64,000 bases of DNA from Williamsia sp. 1135 (GTDB lineage Bacteria; Actinomycetota; Actinomycetes; Mycobacteriales; Mycobacteriaceae), in assembly GCF_002095395.1 (NCBI RefSeq), contig NZ_MJEI01000085.1:19147-83146 (forward strand), read 5' to 3'. The translations under genes were made by a program, and so were the position numbers. Shown in pieces: positions 26,105-34,407 of the stretch. Numbering within the stretch: position 1 is the stretch's first letter; each line of letters begins with the position of its first letter. The notes below the pieces were generated by a model. That model saw only the letters and a program-made list of their open reading frames with translations. It searched no databases and was not told the DNA's origin.

Positions 26105-26857
26105 ATGACGCGTTTGCAGGACAAGGTCGCCCTGGTCACCGGCGGGGCCTCCGGAATCGGTGAAGCCACTGTTCGCAGGTTCGTCGACGAAGGCGCTCGA
26201 GTGGTCTTCACCGATGTCGCGGACGGTACCGAGCTGGCCGGAGAGACCGGGTCGACGTTCCTGCGGCAGGATGTCGCAGACCCCGAGACCTGGACCGAGG
26301 TGGTGCGCTCGATCGAAGAGCAGCACGGCCGCCTCGACGTCCTGGTGAACAATGCCGGGATCGTCGGCAATCAGTCCATCGTCGATGCCGACCTGGAGAC
26401 GTTCAACCGGGTCTTGGCCATCAACGTGACCGGCGTCGCCCTCGGAACCCAGGCCGCCATCACCAGCATGAGCAAGAGTGGCGGCGGATCGATCATCAAC
26501 GTCGCGTCGACCACGTCGTTCCTCGGCCTGGCCTTCGACGTCGCGTACACGGCGTCGAAGCACGCTGTCGTCGGCATCACCCGGTCGAGCGCCGCGTATT
26601 GCGCCCAGGAACGGTTGGGCATCCGGGTCAACACCCTGCACCCGGGCGCCATTTACACGGCGATCTTGCAGGGGCACGTCGAGAAGCGGCCCGAATTGTT
26701 CGAGGTTTTCAGCAATATGGCCCCGGTGGGACGTATGGGTGATGCCTCGGAGGTGGCATCGATGGCGGTCTACCTGGCCTCGGACGATTCGACTTTCTCG
26801 ACAGGCGCCCAGTTCGTCGTCGACGGCGGCATCGTCAACACCCACCCCTCGATGTAG
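26105..26857 (+). CDS. SDR-family dehydrogenase (hydroxysteroid dehydrogenase-like)
   Basis: This 250-residue classical short-chain dehydrogenase has TGGASGIG (12-19), NNAG (about 80), the serine in NVASTTS, and YTASKHA as catalytic Tyr/Lys. Near the end LHPGAIYT and the DGGI segment fit the 3-alpha/20-beta hydroxysteroid dehydrogenase-like group. The cofactor is probably NAD(H), given an aspartate at the end of the second strand (VVFTDVAD). The gene is 88 bp after the jet operon with its own upstream region. Substrate not determinable. Confidence 0.82.
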   Translation: MTRLQDKVALVTGGASGIGEATVRRFVDEGARVVFTDVADGTELAGETGSTFLRQDVADPETWTEVVRSIEEQHGRLDVLVNNAGIVGNQSIVDADLETFNRVLAINVTGVALGTQAAITSMSKSGGGSIINVASTTSFLGLAFDVAYTASKHAVVGITRSSAAYCAQERLGIRVNTLHPGAIYTAILQGHVEKRPELFEVFSNMAPVGRMGDASEVASMAVYLASDDSTFSTGAQFVVDGGIVNTHPSM

Positions 26858-26875
26858 GTCGGCCCCCGCGCACAC

Positions 26876-27631
26876 TCAGTCGTCGGGCAAGTTGCCGGAG
26901 CGCGGATTTCGGTGGGTGATGCAGTATCGGCGACCGATCGGATCCGCCATCACCGTCCAGAAGCGTTGGTGCTCGAGCACCCTCGCACCCCAGCCCTCGT
27001 GCCGGGCAACCTCCTCCTCGGGATGTGTGCTCGCCAGGTCGAGATGACCCCCGACCTCGGGTGATCCCACCCGTTGCAACAAGATGCGTAGCGGCATGTC
27101 CTTGGGTCGCTGCAGGTTTCGGAACTCCGGCATCACCCCCTGGCGCCATGCCCAGTTCGTCAGGGTCGCCCAGAACGCGCATTCGGCGTCGAACGCCGCC
27201 GCGGGCACATCGATGCACAACTGGTCGATGATGCTGATGGTGTCTCCGGGCCAGCGAATGGGCCGCGAACGTTCGTGCTCGCCCTGCCAGGGCACCAGGC
27301 AGAACGGGAAGCCGGCAGGCGAGCGCAAGACCACGAGGCTCTTGCTCTCCGAGACCACTTTCGCGCCGAGCGCTTTCGCGTGGGCGGTGGACTCGCGTAG
27401 ATCGTCGACGTGGATGTCGAGGTGAACGCCGCCGGGTCCTTCTTTGACGCGTTGCACTCTCAGGTGTGGATCACCGTTGAAGGGTTCCAGCGACGCGAAC
27501 TCCCGGTCCACCCCACGGGCCGGCGAGACGGTGCTGCCGGCGATGGCACGCCAGAACGTGACCTCGGGCCCGAAGCTGTCGGCAGGCAGGTCGAGGAACG
27601 CGGTGAGCCATTTGATCGCCACGGGCGTCAC
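26876..27631 (-). CDS. VOC-superfamily protein, two glyoxalase-like domains
   Basis: This 251-residue protein has two tandem vicinal-oxygen-chelate (Glyoxalase_6-like) halves, at about 1-115 and 125-245. Each begins with a segment like FLDLPADSF...FWRAI or DVPAAAFDAECAFWATL and includes a histidine (HLDIHVDDL, GHLDLAST) suited to metal binding. The family includes dioxygenases, glyoxalases and resistance proteins; no specific reaction can be assigned. It is convergent with the preceding SDR, 18 bp apart. Confidence 0.72.
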   Translation of the reverse strand: MTPVAIKWLTAFLDLPADSFGPEVTFWRAIAGSTVSPARGVDREFASLEPFNGDPHLRVQRVKEGPGGVHLDIHVDDLRESTAHAKALGAKVVSESKSLVVLRSPAGFPFCLVPWQGEHERSRPIRWPGDTISIIDQLCIDVPAAAFDAECAFWATLTNWAWRQGVMPEFRNLQRPKDMPLRILLQRVGSPEVGGHLDLASTHPEEEVARHEGWGARVLEHQRFWTVMADPIGRRYCITHRNPRSGNLPDD

Positions 27632-27805
27632 CGGGCCTCGGTCTGCGCGTCGTCACTGGCGCTGACGGGCGATACGGGGTGAGTGCGGCCGGGCGGCGGA
27701 ACGATGACCATGACGCTCAGTCTTGCAGTAGCGGCATTTCGCGCGGTCGGTACGGCGGCCTCGGCAGCAGCGGTCCTGACCGACGTCCCGCATAGGCTGG
27801 CAGAC

Positions 27806-28678
27806 ATGGGTCCATTCAAGAAGATCGCAGAGAAGTTGGCCAAGGCACACGCTGACAAGGTCGCGGTGGTGCGTCTCGATGGCACGATCGGCGTCGGCGG
27901 CACGGGTCGTGGTGGACTCACTGCCGACAATCTGGAATCCAACCTGAAGAAGGCGTTCGACACGGAGCGGCTCAAAGCGGTTGTTCTGGTGATCAACTCA
28001 CCGGGCGGATCGCCGGCCCAGTCGGAATACATCGCCGAGCGGATACGGCAGCTGTCGTCGGAGAAGGGTGTTCGGGTCCTCGCATTCTGCGAAGACGTTG
28101 CTGCCTCCGGGGGCTACTGGATCGCGTGCGCAGCCGACGAGATCTATGCGGCACACACCTCGATGGTCGGTTCCATCGGTGTGGTGTCGTCCGGCTTCGG
28201 GGTCCAAGAGCTGATGGGCAAGGCAGGTGTCGAACGGCGTGTGTACACCGCGGGAGCCAACAAGGCCCGGCTCGACCCGTTCTTGGAGGAGAAGCCCGAG
28301 GACGTGGAGTGGCTGCGTGGGCTCCAGCAAGATCTGCACGCCGCCTTCATCACCTGGGTGCGCCAGCGGCGCGGTGCAAAGCTTGTCGGTACCGACGCGG
28401 AACTCTTCAGCGGCGACGTCTGGATCGGGCGCGGCGCCCTCGACGTCGGTCTGGTTGACGGTGTCGGCGTGCTGCGGTCCGTGCTGGCCGAACGTTATCC
28501 CGATGCCGAGCTGGAAGTGATCGCGTCCCCCAAGCCTCTGTTTGCGCGACTGACCGGTAGCGTCGCGTCTCCGGACGCAGCCCTGTCGTCGTTCGCCTCG
28601 GACGCTGTCGACGGGATCGTCACCGGTGTCGTGGCCGCCATGGAACGACGCGCCCACTGGACGCGATACGGCCTGTAG
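27806..28678 (+). CDS. sppA: S49-family serine peptidase (SppA-like)
   Basis: This 290-residue protein has the signal-peptide-peptidase A fold. The nucleophile Ser101 lies in DVAASGGYW and the general base Lys153 in AGANKARLDPF, with NSPGGSP upstream shaping the oxyanion region. It has no transmembrane helix, unlike E. coli SppA, so it may act on cytosolic or membrane-associated peptides. ATG 27806 is preferred over a longer frame because TAGGCT lies seven bases before it, the pattern of a leaderless actinobacterial transcript. Confidence 0.83.
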   Translation: MGPFKKIAEKLAKAHADKVAVVRLDGTIGVGGTGRGGLTADNLESNLKKAFDTERLKAVVLVINSPGGSPAQSEYIAERIRQLSSEKGVRVLAFCEDVAASGGYWIACAADEIYAAHTSMVGSIGVVSSGFGVQELMGKAGVERRVYTAGANKARLDPFLEEKPEDVEWLRGLQQDLHAAFITWVRQRRGAKLVGTDAELFSGDVWIGRGALDVGLVDGVGVLRSVLAERYPDAELEVIASPKPLFARLTGSVASPDAALSSFASDAVDGIVTGVVAAMERRAHWTRYGL

Positions 28679-29058
28679 TGGTTCGGCGCGTCGGGCGCGG
28701 CGAGTCGGATCTGTGGCGTGTGTCGATGTCCGACGTCCACCCGCCGGCCACCTGTGAGTAGTCGCCGGGCCGAGTTCCGAAGTTATCCACAGGCTGCTCC
28801 TAATGTGCTGGTTCGGCGCGTGCTGACCAACACTCAACCTGTGGATGAGGCTGTGGAAACTGTGGAGAACTCGGCAACTATCCGGCAGCATTAGTGAATC
28901 GGGTCACAATTTGAGTTCACTCTGATCTAAAAGAATGTCAGATGGTTAATTACTGCTCTTATGGTGTAAGAAAATTGAGCAGAACAAAGGCCTGTGGATA
29001 ACCTGTTGAAAAGTGCGGGGTGACGGCGCATTCCCCAGCTGCGTGCCACCATGGTCAG
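28679..29058. other. Intergenic region with a DnaA-box cluster and AT-rich segment
   Basis: This 380-bp region has no credible gene. It holds two perfect DnaA boxes, TTATCCACA at 28783-28791 (+) and TGTGGATAA at 28993-29001 (-). Two boxes with one mismatch lie at 28840-28848 and 28861-28869, and a weaker one at 28852-28860. Between them, 28905-28990 is markedly AT-rich for this genome. No dnaA or dnaN gene is nearby. A GTCACA motif lies at 28903-28908. Confidence 0.7.
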
Positions 29059-29430
29059 GTGAATATGTCGGAGATTCCGTCGGTGCCCGTTTCCGAATTG
29101 CCGGACGATTTCACCGAAGAGACAAGCCGCCTCCTGCTCGATGTCCGCGAGCACGACGAATGGGAGTCCGGCCACGTGGCCGGAGCCCTGCACATCCCGC
29201 TGGGCGACGTTCCCGCACGCATAGATGAGATCGACCCCGATGCCGAGCTGTTCGTCATCTGTCACGCGGGCGGTCGATCGGAGCGAGTGCTGGGTTATCT
29301 TATCCAGCGCGGTTATGAGGGAACCAACGTCAGTGGAGGCATGGCCGCGTGGGCAGGTGCAGGCCGGCCGATGCAGACCGGTCCGGGAGGGTCCCGGGGC
29401 GTTGCCCCGGATTCTGGAGCCTCCCTGTGA
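29059..29430 (+). CDS. Rhodanese-domain protein
   Basis: This 123-residue single-domain rhodanese has the active-site loop CHAGGRS (Cys followed by a six-residue loop ending Arg-Ser), fitting sulfur transfer via a persulfide. LDVREHDEWESGHV is the usual CH2-type signature. The start is either GTG 29059, preceded by CACCAT as possible leaderless promoter element, or ATG 29065. Its last codon overlaps the start of the DUF4328 gene. The sulfur acceptor is unknown. Confidence 0.85.
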   Translation: MNMSEIPSVPVSELPDDFTEETSRLLLDVREHDEWESGHVAGALHIPLGDVPARIDEIDPDAELFVICHAGGRSERVLGYLIQRGYEGTNVSGGMAAWAGAGRPMQTGPGGSRGVAPDSGASL

Positions 29431-30500
29431 GTGGACCCCGGGGCGGCACGCCCAGCGGGCCGCCCGCCAGGGATTACTGCCCGCGGTGCCGGATCGCGGG
29501 ACCCCACGACATCGGCAGGCCGCAGTGCCCCCGGTGTGGTGGGCCGCTGACCCCGCTCGACGCCTACGGCAGGGTGGCGCAGCCGGTCAGGATGCCGGCC
29601 CCGCCGATGCCGCGGGCCCAGGCGAACAACTTGTACGTTCCGGCGCGCACCTCACCGACGCGGCCTGCGCCCGCGCGGCCTGCAGGCGGCCGGGCGCATG
29701 GAGGCCGAGCGCGGGTGCGCTGGGTGGCGCTGCGGCCCCCGTCTGCACGACCGAAGCCCCGCGCCGTCGCCGATGCCGAGACGAGCCCTACGCCGCGATA
29801 CGAACACACCCCGGGCTGGGGACTGCGCGACCTCCCGCCGGTCGAGCCCGCGGAGCCGCAACGCAGTCCGATCGAACGGCTCCGGGACTGGCTGCCGAAC
29901 CTCTTGCTCTCAGCCGCGGGAGTACTGGTGCTGGCCGCGGCGGCCGAGGCGTGGATCTACGCATTGCTCGTGGTGAACCTGGAAGACCCGATCAGCAGGC
30001 CGATGCAGGTCGCGGCCGAGACCGCGGTCTGGATCACCGGTCTGGCCGCGGTCGTCCTCATGGTGGCCTGCCTCGGCGGTGTTGCCGGCTGGCTGATCGA
30101 CGAACGCAAGAAGGCGTACTCCGATCACGGACAACTCGACCCGAGGTCGCGCAGGCAGTTGATGATCGGCCTGTGGGTACCTGTCCTGAATCTCTTCTGG
30201 CCGGTCGCGTTCTTCCGTGAACTGCTCGACCGCCGCGACGATCTCCTGCCCGACCACACGCGTAAGCGACTGTGGTGGTTGTGGTCCGGATGGTTGGCCG
30301 TCAACGCGCTGGTGGTCGTCGGGGTCCTGGTGCGGATCTTTTCGGAATCATTGGTCTGGCAGGCCAATGCCGTCGTGCTGGTGATCATCTCGAATCTCGT
30401 GAGTGCCGCGTTCGCCGGCGGGCTCTGGTGGACGATCACCCGGCTGTTCGCCCGCGAAGCCCCGGCGGCCGCCCCGACGCGATGGCTGGCCGCGGTATGA
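29427..30500 (+). CDS. DUF4328 membrane protein with N-terminal zinc ribbon (Rv3843c-like)
   Basis: This 357-residue protein has an N-terminal CPRC...CPRC zinc ribbon (about residues 18-41) and a Pro/Arg-rich linker. Five or six transmembrane helices (about 155-345) follow with the DUF4328 signature WVPVLNLFWPVAFFRELL. The GTG at 29427 overlaps the rhodanese stop and has GGAG seven bases upstream. Its stop overlaps the glpQ1 start (ATGA). A gene of this type precedes glpQ1 in M. tuberculosis as well. Function unknown. Confidence 0.8.
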   Translation: MSGPRGGTPSGPPARDYCPRCRIAGPHDIGRPQCPRCGGPLTPLDAYGRVAQPVRMPAPPMPRAQANNLYVPARTSPTRPAPARPAGGRAHGGRARVRWVALRPPSARPKPRAVADAETSPTPRYEHTPGWGLRDLPPVEPAEPQRSPIERLRDWLPNLLLSAAGVLVLAAAAEAWIYALLVVNLEDPISRPMQVAAETAVWITGLAAVVLMVACLGGVAGWLIDERKKAYSDHGQLDPRSRRQLMIGLWVPVLNLFWPVAFFRELLDRRDDLLPDHTRKRLWWLWSGWLAVNALVVVGVLVRIFSESLVWQANAVVLVIISNLVSAAFAGGLWWTITRLFAREAPAAAPTRWLAAV

Positions 30501-31282
30501 GCGATACCCACCGGGTACTGCGACAGGACATGCCGGCAGTGGTTGCGCACCGCGGTGCGTCCGGGCACAAACCCGAACACACTCTCGCGGCCTACGAGCT
30601 GGCGCTCGAGCAGGGCGCCGACGGCCTGGAGTGCGACGTGCGACTGACTGCCGACCACGAACTGGTCTGCATCCACGACCGCACCATCGACCGGACGTCC
30701 GACGGATCAGGTGCCGTGAGCGAGTTGACCCTCGCCCAGCTACGCGAGTTCAACTTCGGTGGATGGCACACCTCCGGTCTGGACGCACAGGTGCTCACGC
30801 TGCGGGAGCTGCTCGAGCTGACGCTCGACTGGAGACGTCCGGTCCGGTTGTTCATCGAGACCAAGCATCCGGTTCGTTTCGGCGGGCTGGTCGAACAACT
30901 CCTGCTGGCCGAGTTGCAGCGGTTCGGGGTCGCGGCCCCGGCATCGGCTGATCACAGCCGGGCAGTGGTCATCTCGTTCTCGACCGCCGGGGTCTGGCGC
31001 ATTCGCCGCAACGCCCCGATGCTCCCGACGGTGCTGCTCGGTGACACCGCACGATTCCTGGGGGGCAGCGCTGCGACGGCGGTCGGCGCCACCGCGATCG
31101 GGCCGTCGATCACCACCCTGCGCGAGCATCCGGATGCCGTCGATCGAGCCGCTGCCGCCGGACGGGCAACATACTGCTGGACCGTCGATGAACGTCGTGA
31201 CGCGACCTACTGCGCAGATCTGGGCGTCGGTTGGATCGCCACCAACTATCCCGACCGGGTCCTGGGCTGGCTCGCTGCCTGA
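30497..31282 (+). CDS. glpQ1: Glycerophosphodiester phosphodiesterase
   Basis: This 261-residue TIM-barrel enzyme has catalytic HRGASGHKPEHT near the N-terminus, metal ligands in ECDVRLTADHELVCIHD and lysine in FIETKHP. PEHT replaces the usual PENT. It splits glycerophosphodiesters into glycerol-3-phosphate and an alcohol. There is no signal peptide, so it is cytosolic. It is last of a coupled three-gene operon (rhodanese, DUF4328, glpQ1). The mycobacterial glpQ1 occupies the same relative place next to bfrB. Confidence 0.88.
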   Translation: MSDTHRVLRQDMPAVVAHRGASGHKPEHTLAAYELALEQGADGLECDVRLTADHELVCIHDRTIDRTSDGSGAVSELTLAQLREFNFGGWHTSGLDAQVLTLRELLELTLDWRRPVRLFIETKHPVRFGGLVEQLLLAELQRFGVAAPASADHSRAVVISFSTAGVWRIRRNAPMLPTVLLGDTARFLGGSAATAVGATAIGPSITTLREHPDAVDRAAAAGRATYCWTVDERRDATYCADLGVGWIATNYPDRVLGWLAA

Positions 31283-31324
31283 CCCGGGAGTCCGAGACTT
31301 CCGAACGCTGCGTAACGTCGTAGC

Positions 31325-32239
31325 GTGGCTAAAAAGAGCAAACGCGGCAGTGGTCCGCGCCCCGGAAGTAACCGCGCTGAGCGGGTCGCCGCACGTAAAG
31401 AGCGTCAAGCACAAGAGATCGCGCCCGTCGAGCGCCCGTTCGCCGGTGTCGCCGCGGAATGCGATCTGGTCGCGCTGCGGTCGTTCGTCGCCTCTGCAAC
31501 GGCAGATCTGACCCTCGTCGGTTCGTCCGCGAACACCGTTCGATTGGTCACCGTCCTGCCCGGCGCCGGCCCCGCGCTGGTTCGTGAAGAGGACGGCAAG
31601 CCGGTGGCCTTGGTGGCATTGCAGACCGAACCCGAGCCCGCGGACCCGGGTGATGCGTTGTCCGTCGCGATCGAGTGGGCCGCAGGGGCCGAGGCGGGCG
31701 AGACGCTCACCGAGGTCGACGCGTCCGAGGCCAAGGCGCTCTCCGACATCCTCGACCCGAAGGCGTCGCTGGATGTCACCGTGCAGAAGGACTTCAACTG
31801 GTGGATTGAAGGCCAGTCCGATCCGGCCCCGCAGATCGTTCAGATGATCGAGCAGGCCAACGCCGCCATCCTCCCGACGGCGCGACTTGTCGGCGACTTC
31901 GTCGGCGCACCCTGGTGGGTCGACGCCGGCGAACGTGCACATCTGCGCTGGGTCCGTCCCGAAGACGAAGATGACGTGATGGCAGCACTCGCGCGGGTCC
32001 ATGCCGCAGGCGGTCTGACCCTGGGTGAGGGCTCGCGATTCGCAGGATCGTTCCGCACCCACGGTCTGCTGGTGCCGGTGTTCGACCTGGACCGCGAAAT
32101 GCACCATCAGGAGTGGACAGAGGGCGCGGAAAAGTTCAACGCCGCTCTCAACGAGGCGCTGGCCTCGGACGCCGAACTGACAAGTGCCGAGCGCAGGTCT
32201 CGCGACGGCATCCGTGGCCGTCAGGTCACCCTGCGCTAG
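31325..32239 (+). CDS. DUF5926-family conserved protein
   Basis: This 304-residue protein has a basic N-terminus (AKKSKRGSGPRPGSNRAER) and a mixed alpha/beta body with a conserved FNWWIEG segment. It resembles the actinobacterial DUF5926 family. No catalytic motif or membrane segment is visible. The basic tail could bind nucleic acid. The GTG start is preceded by TAACGT at six bases, suggesting a leaderless transcript. A strong bidirectional terminator separates it from bfrB. Function unknown. Confidence 0.7.
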   Translation: MAKKSKRGSGPRPGSNRAERVAARKERQAQEIAPVERPFAGVAAECDLVALRSFVASATADLTLVGSSANTVRLVTVLPGAGPALVREEDGKPVALVALQTEPEPADPGDALSVAIEWAAGAEAGETLTEVDASEAKALSDILDPKASLDVTVQKDFNWWIEGQSDPAPQIVQMIEQANAAILPTARLVGDFVGAPWWVDAGERAHLRWVRPEDEDDVMAALARVHAAGGLTLGEGSRFAGSFRTHGLLVPVFDLDREMHHQEWTEGAEKFNAALNEALASDAELTSAERRSRDGIRGRQVTLR

Positions 32240-32260
32240 CAACAAGCGCTGTACACAACA

Positions 32261-32293
32261 CAACGGGCGCCCCCGAGAAGGGGGCGCCCGTTG
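32261..32293. terminator. Perfect bidirectional terminator
   Basis: A perfect 14-bp GC-rich stem (32261-32274 with 32280-32293) has loop GAGAA and arms ending CAAC/GTTG. It lies between convergent genes and would serve both. Confidence 0.88.
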
Positions 32294-32310
32294 CTGGCTG
32301 CAGAGATGGT

Positions 32311-32850
32311 CTAGATCGAGCCACCGGCGGCGGCCGGTGCGGTGGCGTCGGTTGTGGCGGCGACGCCGATCTCACGCGAGATGAAGTTCTCGAGGTCGAA
32401 CAGGTTGCCGTCGCAGCGGTCCGCGACGGTCTGGAGGGTGCGCATCACAGCGACCTCTTCGACCTGCTCCTTGAGGAACCACTGCATGAACTGCTCGCCG
32501 AGGTAATCACCTTCGTCGCGGGCGACCTTGGCCAGCTGGACGATCTGGTCGGTGACACGCTGCTCCTGCTCGAGCGCGAGCTTGATGGGCGCGCGGTAGT
32601 CCGCGAAGGAGTTCTCGGGCTGCTCGATGCCGGGCAGCTGCACAGTGATGTCGCGATCGAGGAAGTACTGCACGATCATCATCGCGTGGTTGCGCTCTTC
32701 GACGGACTGGCCGTAGAAGTGCTTGGCCAATTGCGGGAGGTCCTCGTTGTCGTAGAAGGCGGCCACGGCGATGTACTGCTGTGAGGACGAGAACTCGTGG
32801 CGGATCTGCTCCTGCAGCAGCGAGTGGAACTTGGTCATCTTGTTGCTCAT
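32311..32850 (-). CDS. bfrB: Ferritin
   Basis: This 179-residue protein is very similar to ferritin BfrB of M. tuberculosis. Shared features are the ferroxidase residues in QIRHEFSSSQQYIA and VEERNHAMM, LGEQFMQWFLKEQVEEV, and a C-terminal tail rich in Ala/Gly. There is no heme-binding methionine typical of bacterioferritin. It oxidises and stores iron in a 24-subunit shell. ATG 32850 fits the family N-terminus. Two IdeR-like iron boxes lie 54-97 bases upstream, as expected for a gene activated by iron-loaded IdeR. Confidence 0.93.
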   Translation of the reverse strand: MSNKMTKFHSLLQEQIRHEFSSSQQYIAVAAFYDNEDLPQLAKHFYGQSVEERNHAMMIVQYFLDRDITVQLPGIEQPENSFADYRAPIKLALEQEQRVTDQIVQLAKVARDEGDYLGEQFMQWFLKEQVEEVAVMRTLQTVADRCDGNLFDLENFISREIGVAATTDATAPAAAGGSI

Positions 32851-32903
32851 GGAAACCAAGGTAGTAGCAGGTCAAACCCCTTGTCACCCAAGTTCATCCT
32901 TAC

Positions 32904-32922
32904 TTAGGATGGCTTATCCAAA
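32904..32922 (-). promoter_or_regulatory. IdeR-like iron box 1 upstream of bfrB
   Basis: The 19 bases match the IdeR consensus at 13 of 19 positions, with intact TTAGG and TCC portions. It lies 54 bases before the bfrB start. In M. tuberculosis, bfrB is controlled by tandem IdeR sites. Confidence 0.5.
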
Positions 32923-32928
32923 GGGTTC

Positions 32929-32947
32929 TGAGGCAAGGTTAACCTTG
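32929..32947 (-). promoter_or_regulatory. IdeR-like iron box 2 upstream of bfrB
   Basis: It matches the IdeR consensus at 13 of 19 positions, with a perfect TAACCT right half. It contains a perfect 14-bp palindrome (32934-32947, centred on GGTT|AACC). It starts 25 bases from the start of box 1, consistent with a tandem arrangement. Confidence 0.5.
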
Positions 32948-32991
32948 GAATACAAGGGATTTGACGCCCAATCTCAGTCCGGCGCGAACCC

Positions 32992-34377
32992 TCATCCGCC
33001 TGTTTGAATCAGCTCCGGCGGTACTTCGTCACCATCGGCGATGGCTTTGAAGAACTGAGTTGTGTTATCTCCCCACGCAAGTGAGTCTCCGTCATCGGTG
33101 AAGACCGGTCCTCCGTTGGGGGTGGTGACGGTGACGGGATCGCTGCGCAGCGCCCACGCGAGTCTGGCGAGGTGCCAGATGTGGTCGCCGTTGTCGACAG
33201 TGAGCGATCCCACAGTGCCACTGACCAACGGCCAGAAGCGAAAAGGGTTCAGGATGGTCGAGAAGCTGGTGGCCTTCTGCATGAGCGCGGCCATGAACTT
33301 GCGCTGATTCACCACGCGATCGAGGTCGGCGTTCGCGAAGGCCCGGGTCCGGACGAAGCCAAGGGCCTCTTTGCCGTTCAGTGTCTGGCATCCGGCTTGC
33401 AGGTCGATGCCGGCGAGGGGATCGTTGATGGGTGCGTCGAGGCACATCTCGATGCCGCCGACGGCGTCGACGAGTTTGTCGAAACCGCCGAAGCCGATCT
33501 CGGCATAGTGATCGATGTGCACCCCGGTGTTCGTCTCGATCGTCTGCACCAGCAGCTCCGGGCCGCCGATGCTGAAGGCGGCGTTGATCTTGTGCGCGCC
33601 GTTGCCGGGGATGTCGACGAAGAGATCGCGGGGGATCGAGATGATCATCGGCTTACCGCCCGACCCGAAGTGAACCAGCATGATGGTGTCGGTCCGGGAC
33701 CCCTCGCTGTCCCCGGTGGCCAGCGCTGCTCGTTCTTCCTCGCTGAGGTCGGCCCGTGAATCGGAACCGACGAGGAGCCAGTTCGTCCCGGCCGTGCCTG
33801 CGACCCTGCCCTCGTAGTTGGATAGCGCATCGACCCGGTTCAGTTTGGTGTCGAAGTACGCGAGCAGGCCGACGGTGCCCAGCACCATCACCAGCAGCAG
33901 GATGAGAATCGTGCGCAGGATCGGGATACGACGCTTGCGGCGCGTTCGGGACGGCGGAGGCGGCGCATAGCGATCTGCCGGCCGCGGTGGCCGATCCCGC
34001 GGTGGTTCGGGTGGTCGGGGCCGGTTGTAGGCGACGATCGGCGGTGGCGGACTCTGCCGCGGCGGCTGCCCGGTGCGGGTCTCCGGAGCCTCGGACTGCG
34101 ACCAGGCCCGCGGGGACTGATAGCCGGGTTGAGCCGGGGGTGGGCCCTTGCGGGTCATGGGCGGGGGAATGGGAGGAACGCCCTGTTGGTTCGGATTGGG
34201 CCGCGGACGCTGCTGCGGGTTCGGTTGGGGTGGACGCCCGTGTCGCGGCGGTCCCTGCTGGGGCGGTCCCTGATGTGGCGGCTGACCAGGCCCCATCCGC
34301 CGGGTCGGATCAGGTTGATTGGCCGCCGGCGGGCCCTGGCGGGGGCGGCGGATGAACGGCTCTTCCCGGTCGCTCAT
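32992..34377 (-). CDS. LytR-CpsA-Psr (LCP) family protein
   Basis: This 461-residue protein has a long Pro/Gln-rich cytosolic N-terminus (1-140), one transmembrane helix (about 151-172), and an extracytoplasmic LCP domain. The catalytic residues are in GSDSRAD, SRTDTIML, SIPRDLF and DLDRVVNQRKF. LCP enzymes transfer polyprenyl-linked glycans to peptidoglycan; in mycolata they attach arabinogalactan. Rv3840, between bfrB and Rv3839, is the positional equivalent. The C-terminal LytR_C domain is absent. The start follows MSDREEPF. Confidence 0.87.
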   Translation of the reverse strand: MSDREEPFIRRPRQGPPAANQPDPTRRMGPGQPPHQGPPQQGPPRHGRPPQPNPQQRPRPNPNQQGVPPIPPPMTRKGPPPAQPGYQSPRAWSQSEAPETRTGQPPRQSPPPPIVAYNRPRPPEPPRDRPPRPADRYAPPPPSRTRRKRRIPILRTILILLLVMVLGTVGLLAYFDTKLNRVDALSNYEGRVAGTAGTNWLLVGSDSRADLSEEERAALATGDSEGSRTDTIMLVHFGSGGKPMIISIPRDLFVDIPGNGAHKINAAFSIGGPELLVQTIETNTGVHIDHYAEIGFGGFDKLVDAVGGIEMCLDAPINDPLAGIDLQAGCQTLNGKEALGFVRTRAFANADLDRVVNQRKFMAALMQKATSFSTILNPFRFWPLVSGTVGSLTVDNGDHIWHLARLAWALRSDPVTVTTPNGGPVFTDDGDSLAWGDNTTQFFKAIADGDEVPPELIQTGG

Positions 34378-34407
34378 CGCATCTGGCCAGCTGTCATTGC
34401 ACAGACT

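Noticed and set aside
28927..29265. Minus-strand 112-codon frame over the DnaA-box region and rhodanese gene
   Set aside because: It mostly opposes the rhodanese gene and has no ribosome binding site or domain.
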